64,000 nt of DNA from Persicaria tinctoria (GCA_037127255.1 JBANSL010000007.1:59939038-60003037); one strand, 5' to 3'. Positions 23,464 through 33,569 are shown, counted from the first letter of the stretch. The notes: generated from the letters alone by a model not told the origin. Made by a program: numbers and translations.

Positions 23464-23527
23464 ACACCTGCGAATTCACTCAAGAGAAAAGTGAGAACTG
23501 ACTACCTAAGGCGCGAATGATTGCTTA

Positions 23528-23543
23528 CCCGGCAACGGCGCCA
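23528..23543 (-). promoter_or_regulatory. gypsy primer-binding site
   Basis: The minus strand reads TGGCGCCGTTGCCGGG three bases after the 5' LTR end. This is the tRNA-complementary start of minus-strand DNA synthesis typical of Tat/Athila-type gypsy elements. Its position fixes which LTR is 5' and the element orientation. Confidence 0.9.
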
Positions 23544-23546
23544 ATT

Positions 23547-25268
23547 TGTTGTTGCAGGAGGATGGACAAGTATGAAATAGATATCAAATAAAGTTCAGAC
23601 TGACTTCCCTGTCTCGGCAAATAAATACAAGACTTCCACCCGTTGTAGTAAGAGAATAGTCAGGATCGAATCCACGAGGAAGCACGTCAGCAGTTCTTAG
23701 GTAGCTGTAAATTCTCACAGAAGCAGCAGAAAGACAGAAACAAAGAAAGGAATGAAACAGAAATAAAAGCAGAAAATTACAAGCAAAAGCAAAGAACAAA
23801 GCAAAACAGAAAATAAAGCAAAGACAAAGGCTCGTCGATCTCGACCAACAGCTACTCGAGATCGACCACAGCAGTCGACAGAAACTGAAAGTGAAAATCG
23901 ACGACAACAGAAGAAAACCTCAACTCGACACAGACAAGTTCCTACTCGAGATCGACCACAACTACTCGATCTCGACAAAGCTTTACTCTATGTCGACAAG
24001 AATGCAGAAAACTTAAATTTGCAGAATTAAACACAGAACTCAGATTTTTGACAGAAATAAACTCAATATAATAAAAGACTTCCAAAGCCAGGGTATCAAC
24101 ACCACAACGATAACCATGCAAAGTAACACATAAAGGCATAAAAGATCATGCTTTCCATCAAATAACTTTCGTCATTAACAAATAGGCATATAGAGGCTTT
24201 CGCATAAACCCTAATTGTTACTAACCCTTTTCACATAATTAATCCAAGTTGCATTAAGATCACTTTCGCTTCAATAATACAAACATGGATCACCTTCAAC
24301 TTTCGCAAAAGAATCATGCTCATAGGGATAGAAGATGAATTGCACAAAAAATCTGACCTTTATCGCATCGCCTCACATGGCCACCGTCGGGCTCACCCTA
24401 GCCCCAGAAGTGGGTGGACTACTCACGCCTCATCGCAATAACAGACATTGATTGAAAAGAAATAACTTGCATAAAACTATATTCAAAAGCCTTTACAATC
24501 CCGGCAATCAACTTTCGCAGAAAGCCAAAACCCTAAAAACCTTAGAACTCCTAAACTCTATGTGTGGAACTACTTGTTTCTCCCTGCCATTGAATGAATA
24601 AAAATGAGCCCCATGGGCTTTATTTATAGGCTTCTAACCCTCACTAATCAAGGATAGAATCTTCTATCTATATCTAATTTGCTAAAAGATAAATAAATGC
24701 CATAAAGGAAATAAATCTATAAGGAAAAGATAATTCTAAAGTAGGTAAGTCTTCATGATGTTGATAGATCTCCTTCCATAGATAGAACTTGCTCAAATTC
24801 GGATAGAATCTTCCTCCTTCGGCCCCAAGGAATCCCAACTCTACTCGGACAACACTTCGTCGATGCGTTTCTGGAATCCAGTCTACTCGACATCGACAAG
24901 GGCTCGTCGACCTCGACAAGGATTGTTCGTCGACTGGACTTCCAGGCTAGCTCTGCTCGACATGCTCGGATCTGGGTAAACTGGTCTTGCCGACTAGGTC
25001 TTCTCGGGTAGGTGTGCTCGACAAGCCTGGATCTAGACTCTGGCTCGTCGATCTCGACCAACTCTTGTCGAGATCGAGTAGAGGTGTGGACGTCTGGTCG
25101 AGCAGGCTTCTCCTCGTCATGGACTGACGCTGTGGGGCGTGTCGATCTCGACTAAGGCTTGTCGAGATCGAGTAGGGTTGCTTGGCTTCTCGTCCTCGGC
25201 TTCTCGATCATCGACTCCGGGTGTGGCGCTGAGGCGTAGTCGATCTCGACTAGGGTTTGTCGAGATCG
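23547..25268 (-). repeat. 5' LTR of the gypsy element, outer end truncated
   Basis: Starts TGTTGTTGCAGG on the plus strand, matching 16864 onward. It is longer than the 3' LTR in the middle (24500-24980 is present only here) but stops at 25268 within 'GTCGAGATCGA', about 360 bp short of the full LTR. The next base continues copia-2 RT sequence. The junction shares GAT(T) with both parents, suggesting a microhomology-mediated deletion that also removed roughly 600 bp of copia-2. Confidence 0.85.
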
Positions 25269-25452
25269 ATTACAAGGAGACTTTTAGCCCGGCGGTTAAG
25301 CCAGTGACAGTTCGTCTCGTCCTCACCCTGGCAGTGTCAAATGGCTGGCGTCTACAATAGCTAGATATCAATAATGATTTACTACAAGGAACGTTGTATG
25401 AGGATGTCTACATGGCTCAACTGTCCGGGTTCATCAGAAGTGAGTACCCTAC
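25269..25452 (+). pseudogene. copia-2 RT fragment (left copy)
   Basis: This short piece matches the complement of 32215-32396 almost base for base. It encodes the RT stretch around '[22 protein letters not shown]' in separate parts, then '[17 protein letters not shown]'. The usual 'LDI' of motif A is followed by a broken frame. Homology with the right copy ends at GAGTACCCTAC. It is the last trace of copia-2 on the left side. Confidence 0.85.
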
Positions 25453-26046
25453 ATCTCGCGCACTCGCACTCCGCATTTGGGTCTCCCTCGCACACTCGCA
25501 CTACGCGCTTGGAATCTCCCACCGTGTAACACACGAGAAATTAATTATGTAAATAGCAATTCCGTTTGTGAAAATATGTTTAACCATTGTTTTAAAAATA
25601 TTAAAACTATCGGATTTGAGTACACCCGCGGATGTAGCTACCTCCTAATCTTTCTAAAAACCCGATGAGAGAGAACCCTTCCAAACCCTTTTCCCCGACG
25701 GTGGAGAACCCTAAATGCAATCTTGCCCCCAAATCAACAAAATCGTTGTTTGAATCTCTGAGTAATGATCGGGCTTCTGCTCTTTTACTCATTCAAATGG
25801 CTATATCCTCCCTAATTGGGGGATTTAGTGTAGCGGCATGGCCTAGCCGAGTTAATGTGGAGTGTGCGATTATATTTCGTCCTGAGACGGGCTTGGTGTC
25901 GACGAAGGATCGACGATCGTCTGGGGTCAAATCAAAGATTGAGCAAGTACAATGGAGTAAATGGTGGAGGATCGGCGATCGTCTGGGGCCAAATCTCGAG
26001 GACAGCGTATGCGCACTGCGCGTCCGCACTTGAAATTACTGCTCTC
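25453..26046. other. Unassigned spacer
   Basis: No recognisable gene. A plus-strand open stretch at 25665-26033 (about 120 codons, 'SLFESLSNDRASALLLIQMA') matches nothing I know and lacks a supporting context. Two imperfect copies of 'GATCGTCTGGGGNCAAAT' lie 60 bp apart (25914 and 25974). GC content is higher than in flanking repeats, so an old coding remnant is possible. This and the following sequence to 27987 form the 5' flank of the copia-A LTR at 27988. Confidence 0.35.
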
Positions 26047-26054
26047 CGTATTAC

Positions 26055-26500
26055 TAGACCTGTCAAAACACAACCCGACCTGGTGACCCGACCTGAACGA
26101 CCCGAAAATTTTCTGATCCGAACTCGGAAATTTTGACCCGAATTTTTTTTTCGACCCGAAACCGAAAAACCCGAAATTTTCCGAGTAATCTGGGTTTCGA
26201 CCCGGTGACCCGATTGACCCGGTAATTTTGACCCGATTTACCCGATTGACCCGGTTGATTTATAATTATATATAATTAATTTTTTTTATATATAATTAAC
26301 ATTTATCACAAAATTATCAAATCATGATTTTTGTAATTTAAAAAAGAAAAAAATTGATAAACCCGAAATCGACCCGAAACCCGGTCAAACCCGGGTTCGA
26401 GTCAACCCGAAAAACCCAGATCCCGTTTTACCCGAGACCCGTTTTACCCGAAACCCGAAGTGACCCGAATCCGACCCGAATGACCCGTTTGACAGGTCTA
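26055..26500. mobile_element. hAT-type MITE, perfect 8-bp TSD
   Basis: Terminal repeats TAGACCTGTCAAA on the left and TAGACCTGTCAAACGGGTCA in reverse on the right are flanked by the perfect duplication CGTATTAC (26047-26054 and 26501-26508). The 446-bp body is built of repeated GACCCGA/TCGGGTC motifs at both sides and an AT-rich centre. There is no coding sequence. It is related in its ends to the MITE at 2552-2988. Confidence 0.93.
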
Positions 26501-26508
26501 CGTATTAC

Positions 26509-26992
26509 CCATGAATTAATTAATTTGTACTCCGTATATAGTACTGTATTAAATTTTGGAATGGACTGACTTTTGAACTATAATCACAGTCTGTATATGT
26601 ATATGATGCCAGCAAATGGTTTGCAGTCATTGCACCCCCCTTTTTTTTATAGGTACGGTAATATTGATTAGGATTGTAAAGTGTCAACTCAGTAGGGCCT
26701 TTTTTTTTTCCTTATTAGAGACTCCGTATAACTCCGTAACCTAAAACGCATGTAGGGTACCCACCCTTTCTTTTTATATTTTTTTTTAAAAGAAAAAACG
26801 CAACTGCGCAGTTTGAGTTCGCGAGCGCGGGATTTTTTTCAAAAACCACAACCGCGCATTACAGGTGCGCGAAAACGTGTAAACGACGAGATAATCACCG
26901 TGCAAATAGTAAGACCCTTTCACGGGTGAACTTGTTGGTGATTTTTTCCCCAAATTTAAAATCAATTTTATGAAAAACCTCACTCGGTGAAT
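26509..26992. other. AT-rich spacer
   Basis: No gene, RNA or repeat boundary is identified. Poly-T and poly-A runs and a 'GCGCGAAAACG' GC-richer patch (26800-26890) are the only features. The hexamer-like string ACTCCGTA, frequent in several eudicot genomes, occurs four times between 26520 and 26740. Confidence 0.4.
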
Positions 26993-27001
26993 TAGTAAAT
27001 A

Positions 27002-27840
27002 GGGTAAACTACATATAACCACTCGTAAATTATGAAACTTTTCACATAACCACCCATCAAATTTTAAATTACAGTAAACCACCCATAAATTAGTTATCTT
27101 TTCATAAGACCACCCACCCATTAAACCTCTATTTGTTTTGTTTAAAAATATTAAAATACCCTTCATTCAAGCTTATTTGTATTTAATGCAATGGTTTGTT
27201 GTCATAAGACTTCTCATTTGTTAAATAATCTGGTTTTACTTTTATCCTTTTAAAAAATGATAAATTATAATAAAATTACTAATGTTCGGCTAATTTGTCA
27301 AGTGATATGCATAAGTTTAGCTTATTTTTTAAATGATATGGTTTGTAATTTAAGATATGAGCTAATTTACCCTTCTTGTAAAGCAACAATCTTGTTTTAT
27401 TTTAGAGTTTATCCATATCTTATTCAACATTTGAAGGAGAGGAGATTGTTAGGAGTTATTGCAAGTCTCGGCTCTTTACATTGCAAATCCAATTTAGATA
27501 TATATAATTAATAAATTATGGAATCCAAACACACCCTTAATTTATCTTAAATTTTTTGTTTATCAAAGACGACCTTGTCTATTTTACATTATAAACATAA
27601 TACAATTAGAATCCAAACACGTACTTATATAGATGCAACACCTTTCCTTTACAAAGTACAAACAAATAAGCTTGAATTAGGGGTATTTTAGTTGTTTTAA
27701 ACAAAACAAATAGAGGTTTAATGTGTGGGTGGTCATATGAAAATAAATTAAATTTATGAGTAGTTTACTGTAATTTAAGTTTTTATTGGTGATTATGTGA
27801 AAAGTATCATAATTTAAGGGTGGTTATGTGTGGTTTACCC
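27002..27840. mobile_element. Mutator-like MITE with long terminal inverted repeats
   Basis: Starts GGGTAAACTACATATAACCA and ends in its inverted counterpart ...GGTTATGTGTGGTTTACCC. The 9-bp duplication TAGTAAATA (26993-27001 and 27841-27849) is perfect. The inverted arms extend about 185 bp (27002-27190 against 27655-27840), as in TIR-type MULEs. The short central AT-rich part has no recognised coding sequence. Confidence 0.92.
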
Positions 27841-28063
27841 TAGTAAATAAATGAAAATTCTCACTCCTTGAATTGGTAAAACCGGTTGAACTACTCCGAA
27901 ATTTCGAAATGGTAAGGAAAAGAAAAATCTCACTCCATCCGCATTAACAGGAGCATAAATGAATAAACAATATAAAGTTGCTAGTAGTGTTGGGCTGAAG
28001 CCCATTACTTTTGTTAAACTTAGAAAGTATTGGGCCAATGCCCATTAGTTTTGTTATAAATAA

Positions 28064-29275
28064 GGGTAAACTGCAGAAAACCACCCCTTGAATATGGCGT
28101 ATTGTCCAAAATCACCTTTTATATTGATAATTGCCAAAAACCACCCTTTATAAGGCTTCCCTTAACAAAAGACCACCCCTTATGGAGTTCTGTTAGAATC
28201 TCAGTTAAAAATGCGAAACTACAAAGTTGCCCCTTCCCCCTTTAATATAAAATATTGTACAAATAGAGAGAGGAAATAAAAGAAAAGAAAAAGTAAATTA
28301 AACTAAGGAAATTTTTTTTATTGAATTAAACTAAGGAAATTAGGAACACTTCAGCCCTGTATTCAAGGGTGAAAGCTGAACACATGCTCGATCCTTCACA
28401 TTCAAGGGATGGATGAGGGTGACTAAAATCAAGAAGTATAATCCGCTTCGGTTGGAATCGATTTCAAGCAGTAAGGACAAGCCGAAGATGCTGATTTGTG
28501 CGATTTCAATCAATTTCAAGAAGTTGCTGATTTGTTGTACTGCGAACAACGAAGGTAAACCCTAATTTGTGTGATTTCTTGCTTCCTTTCATGTAATTTG
28601 TAGATACGGGCTCACCATCGCCATAGTTGAACACACCAAGCTCGGATCTATCAAATCTGCACCATTCAGAGCTAGATCCGGCTCCACCTCGACCGAATTT
28701 GAAGAGGTCGTACTATTCATCGTCTCCAGAGAAGGGTCTCTCCCATGGCTAAAGGTGGAACTTCAGTCTCGGCCTTTCCTTGGGGCCGTATTTGAGTTTC
28801 CACAAATTACTGTTTACCATCCTCTCCCCTGAGCCCCGACCATGGCGTCTGTGCAGCTGTGCTCCCAAGTCACTCCGACCACATCTCCGCTTTCCCGAAC
28901 GAATGGAGCGCCAAACGCCCCGGGACCAAGCCCTTCCATCACCGTCATCCCACCGAATTCGAGACCACCACCGCCAACTCCAAGACACGAGCCCCCGCCA
29001 TTGCTCCCTTTATTTTTCTGATCTTCCACCGCCATTGTTTGGTTGCTGCTTCAATTTGTGATTTGGATCTAATTTCTTCAAATTCATCGTTCTATTTTGT
29101 TATACTTTTTCTATAAAAAAATTCATTCATTTAACAGAGTTTTGGATGAAAAGTTGAATAGGGTGGTTGATGGCTAACGAAGACCTTATAAGGGGTGGTT
29201 TTCGGCAATTATCAATAAAAAGGGTGGTTTTGGGCAATACGCCCTATTTAAGGGGTGGTTTTCTGCAGTTTAACC
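28064..29275. mobile_element. Mutator-like element, possible Pack-MULE
   Basis: Ends GGGTAAACTGCAGAAAACCA and (in reverse) GGTTAAACTGCAGAAAACCA form inverted repeats of roughly 120 bp or more. The 9-bp duplication TATAAATAA (28055-28063 and 29276-29284) is perfect. The interior from about 28590 to 29010 is GC-rich with codon-like composition and several overlapping open frames (for example a Gly-rich one on the minus strand at 29035-28814), unlike the AT-rich ends. No transposase is seen. I infer acquisition of a host gene piece but cannot name it. Confidence 0.85.
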
Positions 29276-29290
29276 TATAAATAAATGGTA

Positions 29291-30175
29291 GGCCTAATTG
29301 CATAAAATCACCATTTAAATAGGGTATTTTGCGTGAAACCACCCCTTAAAGCAAAAGTTGCAGAAAACCACTCTTTAAAACCGATTTCTTTGCAAAGTCA
29401 CACCCATCACAAAATTTCCGCTAATTAAATATTAAAGTGCGTGAACAATAAATTATATCCGTTGTTTTTATTATTATTTTACTTTATCCAATCAGTATTA
29501 ATTAATTTTTACCTTTTTAACATGTTTTTTCAAAAGTAATTTTTTTATATAAAATATCATTTTTTATTTATAATTTCACATTTATTAGTAAAAACACTAT
29601 AAAAATAGATATAATTGATGTTTTATATATTTTAAAAAGTATATATTACTAAAGGGCTACTTGAAGAAAATAAAAATTTAAAAAATGATATTTCATATAG
29701 TTTTTATTATTCTAAAAATATGTTCACTATTCCACATACATTTTTAGAATAAAAAAGCTATATGAAACATTATTTTTTAAAAATATTTATTTTCTTCAAG
29801 TAGCCTTAGTATTACAGTTTTTATATGTATAAAATATAAATTACACATCAATTTTTTATAGAGTTTTTTTGTAAGTATGAAATTATTATTTTTTAAAAAT
29901 ATATTTTTTGATATTTTATAGTGTTTTTTGCTTTTGAAAAAAACGTCAAAAACTTAAATATCAACTAATACCAATTGAATTGAGTAAACTAATAATAAAA
30001 ATAAGGGATATAGTTGAATGTCCACACACTTTAACATTTAATTAACGAAAATTGAGTGGTGAGTGTGACTTTGCAAAGAAAACTGTTTTAACGGGTGGGT
30101 TTCTACAATTTTCATTTTAAGGGGTGGTTTTTCACAAAACACGCTATTTAATGGGTGGTTTTCTGCAATTTTGCC
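29291..30175. mobile_element. Fold-back Mutator-like MITE
   Basis: The two halves (29291-29735 and 29735-30175) are inverted copies of each other along nearly the whole length. For example 'GGGCTACTTGAAGAAAATAA' near 29655 is mirrored by 'TTTATTTTCTTCAAGTAG' near 29790, and the outer ends share 'AATTGCA..AAAACCACC'. The terminal sequence is related to the neighbouring element at 28064-29275. The flanks begin TAAAT on both sides (29282 and 30176) but the 9-bp duplication is imperfect. A transcript would fold into a hairpin with arms of about 440 nt. Confidence 0.8.
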
Positions 30176-30298
30176 TAAATTATCACTCATCTTTTCCAAA
30201 GTTAACAGTGAAACTTTTTTCTTTGATTGCTTTTTGGGAAAGTTACGAACTCCTATTGCATTTTGGTTTCAGTCGTATCAATTTATTTGATTCTCACA

Positions 30299-30928
30299 TG
30301 GTAACAGAACGAGGTTGATAGATCCGGTCTAGCTTGAGCTTGGTCTTCAACAATTTATCCCAAATCTGCAAAACAGAGCTCATTTTGCAAGTTTCATATA
30401 TGGTTAGAGAAGAAACGAAAATTGATCTCAATGATCCATTTTATTTGCATATGAGGCCGTCTAGGCTTGGTTCTGGTGTTTCCAAGCTTTGATGGAAATA
30501 ATTCTAGAGAGTAGCATAGATCCATGATGATTGCACTCTCAGCGAAAAATAAAATCGGGTTAATTAATGGTGTGATTCATAAGCAGAGTCTGAATTAACT
30601 ATAGTCGAGGAGTTACCAGCGTTGCGATGATATGGTTATCTCCTGGATAATCAATGGTCTGAGCACGGAGATCCGACGCAGTGTGATATATATGGACAAC
30701 ACAGGGCATTTGGAAGGAGTTGGAAGCTCGTTTCATCAAAATTGGAGGAACACAACTATATTCAGTTCAAAAGAAGGTTAGCTCGCTGCAACAAGGTACG
30801 AGCTCTTTGTCGGCTTATTTTACTCAAATAAAGTCCCTATGGGAAGAATTGCATAGCATAATAAACCTACCTATAAGTAGTTGTGGAGCTGTTAAAGAAA
30901 TTTTGAAGTATAAGGAATAATAGAGGAT
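30299..30928 (+). pseudogene. copia-A gag N-terminal part
   Basis: Downstream of the primer site, broken frames encode a copia gag: 'DLNDPFYLHM' near 30435, 'MIALSAKNKIGLINGVIHK' near 30530, 'MVISWIINGLS' near 30635, and 'YSVQKKVSSLQQGTSSLSAY' with 'IKSLWEELHS' at 30760-30860. It ends 'SCGAVKEILKYKE' then TAATAG, at the copia-2 target duplication (AGTAC, 30929-30933). The rest of this gag continues, in reverse orientation, at 7775 and below. Confidence 0.85.
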
Positions 30929-30933
30929 AGTAC

Positions 30934-31013
30934 TACAGAAAGAAGGGAAAATTTCCGTGGCTTTCATTGATCGTAATTTGAAATAACAATAATCTAAATA
31001 TCATTAATTAATA
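30934..31013 (-). repeat. 3' LTR of copia-2 (internally deleted)
   Basis: Read on the minus strand it begins TATTAATTAATGATATT after the polypurine tract GAGGGGGAAT, and ends TTTCTGTA. The next five bases, GTACT, equal the duplication beside the 5' LTR at 7776. It is only 80 bp long against 187 bp there; the missing middle lies between 'GTTATTTCAA' and 'ATCAATGAAAG'. Confidence 0.8.
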
Positions 31014-31133
31014 TTCCCCCTCGAGATTGAAGATCCATTGGATAGACCAAGCTTGAAGATAAGCTCTTGAAACTATGGCTTTAGCAGAGGCTTCATGAGT
31101 ACATCTGCCAATTGATCATGAGTTGAGAATTGG

Positions 31134-32640
31134 CTAACTCGACGGGTGCCTTTGTGCACAAGTTCTCGGACAAAGTGATGAGCAATTGCTATGTGCTTCA
31201 GCCTGGAATGGATGCACAAGTTCTCGGACAAAGTGATGAGCAATTGCTATGTGCTTCAGCCTGGAATGGAAGACCGGATTCGAACTGAGACTTATAGCTC
31301 TCATATTATCACAATATATGACAGGTTTGTTCCAAAGCTTGATGCCGAGTTCAGCTAGTAATTGAAGTACCCAAACTACCTCTGATGACGTATCAGCCAT
31401 ATATAGCCTTATATTTTGCCTTTATTGAGGAACGAGCAGCATTTTTTTTTTTTCTCGAGCTCTAGGATATTGGTGTACGACCAAAATACAAAAGATAACC
31501 CATCGTAGAGATGAAGTCTCCCTTGTCACGTGCCCAGTCTGCATCCGAAAAGGCATGTAGGTCTGTAGAAGTGTTAGAGTAGATTGGCACTCCAAGATTC
31601 ATAGTACCCGCTAAGTATCGAAGCAGATGTTTAAGAGCAGACCAATGAGCCGGTGTTGGAGCTTGCATATACTAAGACAACTTGCTCACCATGAATACAA
31701 TATCAGGCCTGGTTAACCTGAGGTATTGTAAACTGGCCACCATAACTCGATAATCAGTCGGTGAAGATAAGAGAGTCCTTGTTGTTTTGAGCAAAGAAGT
31801 GGTAGTAGATATTGGCGTATAAACTGGCTTTGCTCCATCCATACCGGCCTTTAGAAGGAGATCTTGAATAGATTTATTTTGTGACAAAAAGATTCCCCAT
31901 GGTAAGGAATTACCTCAACACCAAGAAAGTAGGATAGAGGGCCTAAATCCTTGAGAGAAAACCGAGCTCCGAGTTCTGCAACTAGATTGTCAATCACCAT
32001 CGATGTGTTGCTCGTAATAATGATATCATCAACATACACAAACAAGTAGAGAACTTGGTGGTTGTGACGATAAATGAACAAAGAGGCATCCTCAACCGAA
32101 TTAATAAACCCTGTGTAAAGAAGGAAGGTTTTAAGCTCATTATACCAAGCTTGGGGGGCTTGCTTTAGACCATAAATCGCCTCGCGGAGCTTGCATAAAT
32201 GAGTAGGGTACTCACTTCTGATGAACCCGGACAGTTGAGACATGTAGACATCCTCATACAACGTTCCTTGTAGTAAATCATTATTGATATCTAGCTATTG
32301 TAGACGCCAGCCATTTGACACTGCCAGGGTGAGGACGAGACGAACTGTCACTGGCTTAACCACCGGGCTAAAAGTCTCCTTGTAATCTAAGCCCGAGCGT
32401 TGATGAAACCCTTACGCAACTAGCATTGCTTTGAACCTGTCTATTGAGCCATCTGGGAGGGATTTAACTCGAAACACCCATTTGCATCCAACTGCATTAT
32501 AAGCCTGCGAAGGTGGAACAAGATCCCAAGTTCTGTTCCGACAAAGAGCTGTATACTCAGCCTGCATTGCTTCCCTCCATTCTGGTTGTTTGAGGGCTTG
32601 GGTAATGGTTTTGGGCTCTATGGAAGGAGATTGAGATTTT
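31134..32640 (-). pseudogene. copia-2 reverse transcriptase and RNase H remnant
   Basis: Minus-strand blocks in order: RT N-terminus (32640-32290: a Trp-rich 'GCKWVFRV' region and '[10 protein letters not shown]' with a stop at the expected Lys-Gly), '[11 protein letters not shown]' and '[17 protein letters not shown]' with the catalytic '[12 protein letters not shown]' (32261-31851), 'LQYLRLTRPDIVFMVSKLS' (31887-31672), and RNase H 'HAFSDADWARDKGD' and 'VIYCDNMRAISLSSNPVFH' (31668-31134). Catalytic motifs are recognisable but frames are broken. A 58-bp tandem duplication disrupts the RNase H C-terminus. Confidence 0.88.
31155..31270. repeat. 58-bp perfect tandem duplication in RNase H
   Basis: The segment starting TGCACAAGTTCTCGGACAAA at 31155-31212 is repeated without visible change at 31213-31270. 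It shifts and duplicates about 19 codons of the copia RNase H C-terminus. Identity of the two copies suggests a recent event. Confidence 0.92.
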
Positions 32641-33434
32641 TTAACATGGAGATTTAGTTTTTGTATGGGTTTGGTCTTATTGTTTTGGGACCTAGTAACA
32701 ATCCTTGGACGTGGCGGAGGATTTTGATGGTTAAAATTAGGCAGATTAGGATTAGTTGGTATAGTGGGGGGGTAAGGGTGGTACTAAAGAGGGATTTTGT
32801 GATTTATTTTTAGGAGGTGGTTTAGTGGTTTTGGAAGGTCGGCTTTTAGAAAGGGGAGTAGGAGTTAGTTCCTAAGATACCGGTAATTGAGTAGCTAGCG
32901 GATTTGGTGGGATTTGAATTGGTGGAGGGTTATGATTTAGATTAGGCTGAGGTGGAGAGGTTAGATTTGGATTAGGTAGAGGTGGGAGGTTAATATTGGC
33001 ACGTGAAAGGTGCACCATTCATTCCCCGTTGATGATGGAGTGTTGTTCTCCTTTGGCATTTAAAAAAAAAATGAAAACTCATCTTAACGAATTTGACATG
33101 GCGGGATGTGAAAATTCGTCGAGTAACGGGGTCCATACATTGAAAGGCACCTTATGTGGAAGAATAACCAACAAAGACACATGGAATGGACTTAGGCTGA
33201 AGTTTATGATAGGGTCTTAGCCAAGGAAAACACAAGCATCCAAAACTCTTTAATTTATGGTAATCTGGTGGAATATTTAGTAAGCGAACCAATGAGGACT
33301 GATTTTGAAGGATTAGCGTTGGAAGCCTATTGATAAAAAATGTCGCGGTGATCAAGGCATGACGCCAATGATCAAGGGGGAATCCTAAATGAGTCAACAA
33401 TGACAAGCTAGTTTCAACAGTATGTCGAAGCTAA
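32640..33434 (-). pseudogene. copia-2 integrase C-term and linker (right copy)
   Basis: 33406-33152 reads 'LLTHLGFPLDHWRHALITAT' and 'LKSFGCLCFPWLRPYHKL' on the minus strand, as in the left copy at 16478. Below 33050 lies a low-complexity linker rich in GG(A/T)GG tracts (32690-33000) that normally separates integrase from RT in copia polyproteins. The counterpart of about 32397-33010 is missing from the left copy. Confidence 0.8.
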
Positions 33435-33569
33435 CACTACCAAAAACACAGGAAATAGCCACGGAATTTTAGCCACGTCGTATAGTCGATGCCAAATCCG
33501 TAGCTAATAGGCACGACTATAGCTACAACCTGACAAGTCGTAGCTATAATAGCGTCGAATGAAAATATT
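33435..33569. mobile_element. CACTA-1 second copy, terminal piece
   Basis: Begins with CACTACCAAAAACACAGGAA immediately after the copia-2 integrase and matches the complement of 16449-16315, including GCCACG motifs. It is cut at 33569 by copia-4 (duplication ATATT) and continues at 39948. This shows that the CACTA insertion in copia-2 is the same event as that at 9738-16449. Confidence 0.92.

Larger units (their letters stand above)
16864..25268 (-). mobile_element. gypsy element lacking RT/RNase H/most of integrase
   Basis: On the minus strand the order is: truncated 5' LTR (25268-23547), primer site TGGCGCCGTTGCCGGG (23543-23528), gag-protease (23463-20365), a repeat-rich linker, an integrase C-terminal piece (to 19959), a 1.5-kb non-coding spacer, a purine tract, and the 3' LTR (18476-16864). 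The primer site and the DLGAS protease motif suit the Tat/Athila side of gypsy (family knowledge). Reverse transcriptase, RNase H and the integrase catalytic core are absent, so this is a non-autonomous deletion derivative. Its 5' LTR was truncated when the right junction with copia-2 formed. Confidence 0.85.
7776..25452 (+). mobile_element. copia-2, left copy: 5' LTR to RT fragment, interrupted
   Basis: The element is on the plus strand and split into three pieces: 7776-9737 (LTR, gag, protease trace, integrase), 16450-16863 (integrase continuation) and 25269-25452 (RT fragment). The gaps are a CACTA insertion and a gypsy insertion with an associated deletion. The sequence stops at 25452, where homology with the right copy (which continues 'TCATTTATGC' in reverse) ends abruptly. 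RNase H and the 3' LTR are missing here but present in reverse at 30934-32261. Stops and frameshifts make it non-coding. Confidence 0.85.
27988..30298 (+). repeat. 5' LTR of copia-A, invaded by two Mutator-like elements
   Basis: The LTR starts TGTTGGGCTGAAGCCC and ends TTCTCACA at 30298, followed by TGGTAACAGA, a variant of the copia tRNA-Met primer site. Without the insertions at 28064-30175 it is about 200 bp and matches the LTR at 379-567. Immediately downstream lies N-terminal gag sequence (30400-30928). It is therefore the 5' LTR of the element whose 3' part lies in reverse at 379-7775. Confidence 0.82.
30934..33434 (-). mobile_element. copia-2, right copy: integrase C-term to 3' LTR
   Basis: The minus-strand remainder of a copia element runs from integrase (33434 downward) through the linker, RT and RNase H to the 3' LTR at 30934. 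It overlaps the left copy (16453-16863 and 25269-25452) at near identity, and supplies the 3' parts missing there. Upstream in element order it is interrupted by the same CACTA element at the same base (TAA at 33432-33434, complement of TTA). Confidence 0.88.

Noticed and set aside
25665..26033. A 122-codon plus-strand frame as a host gene
   Set aside because: No recognisable domain, no promoter or splice context, and overlapping antisense frames of similar length; kept only as an unassigned note in the spacer entry.
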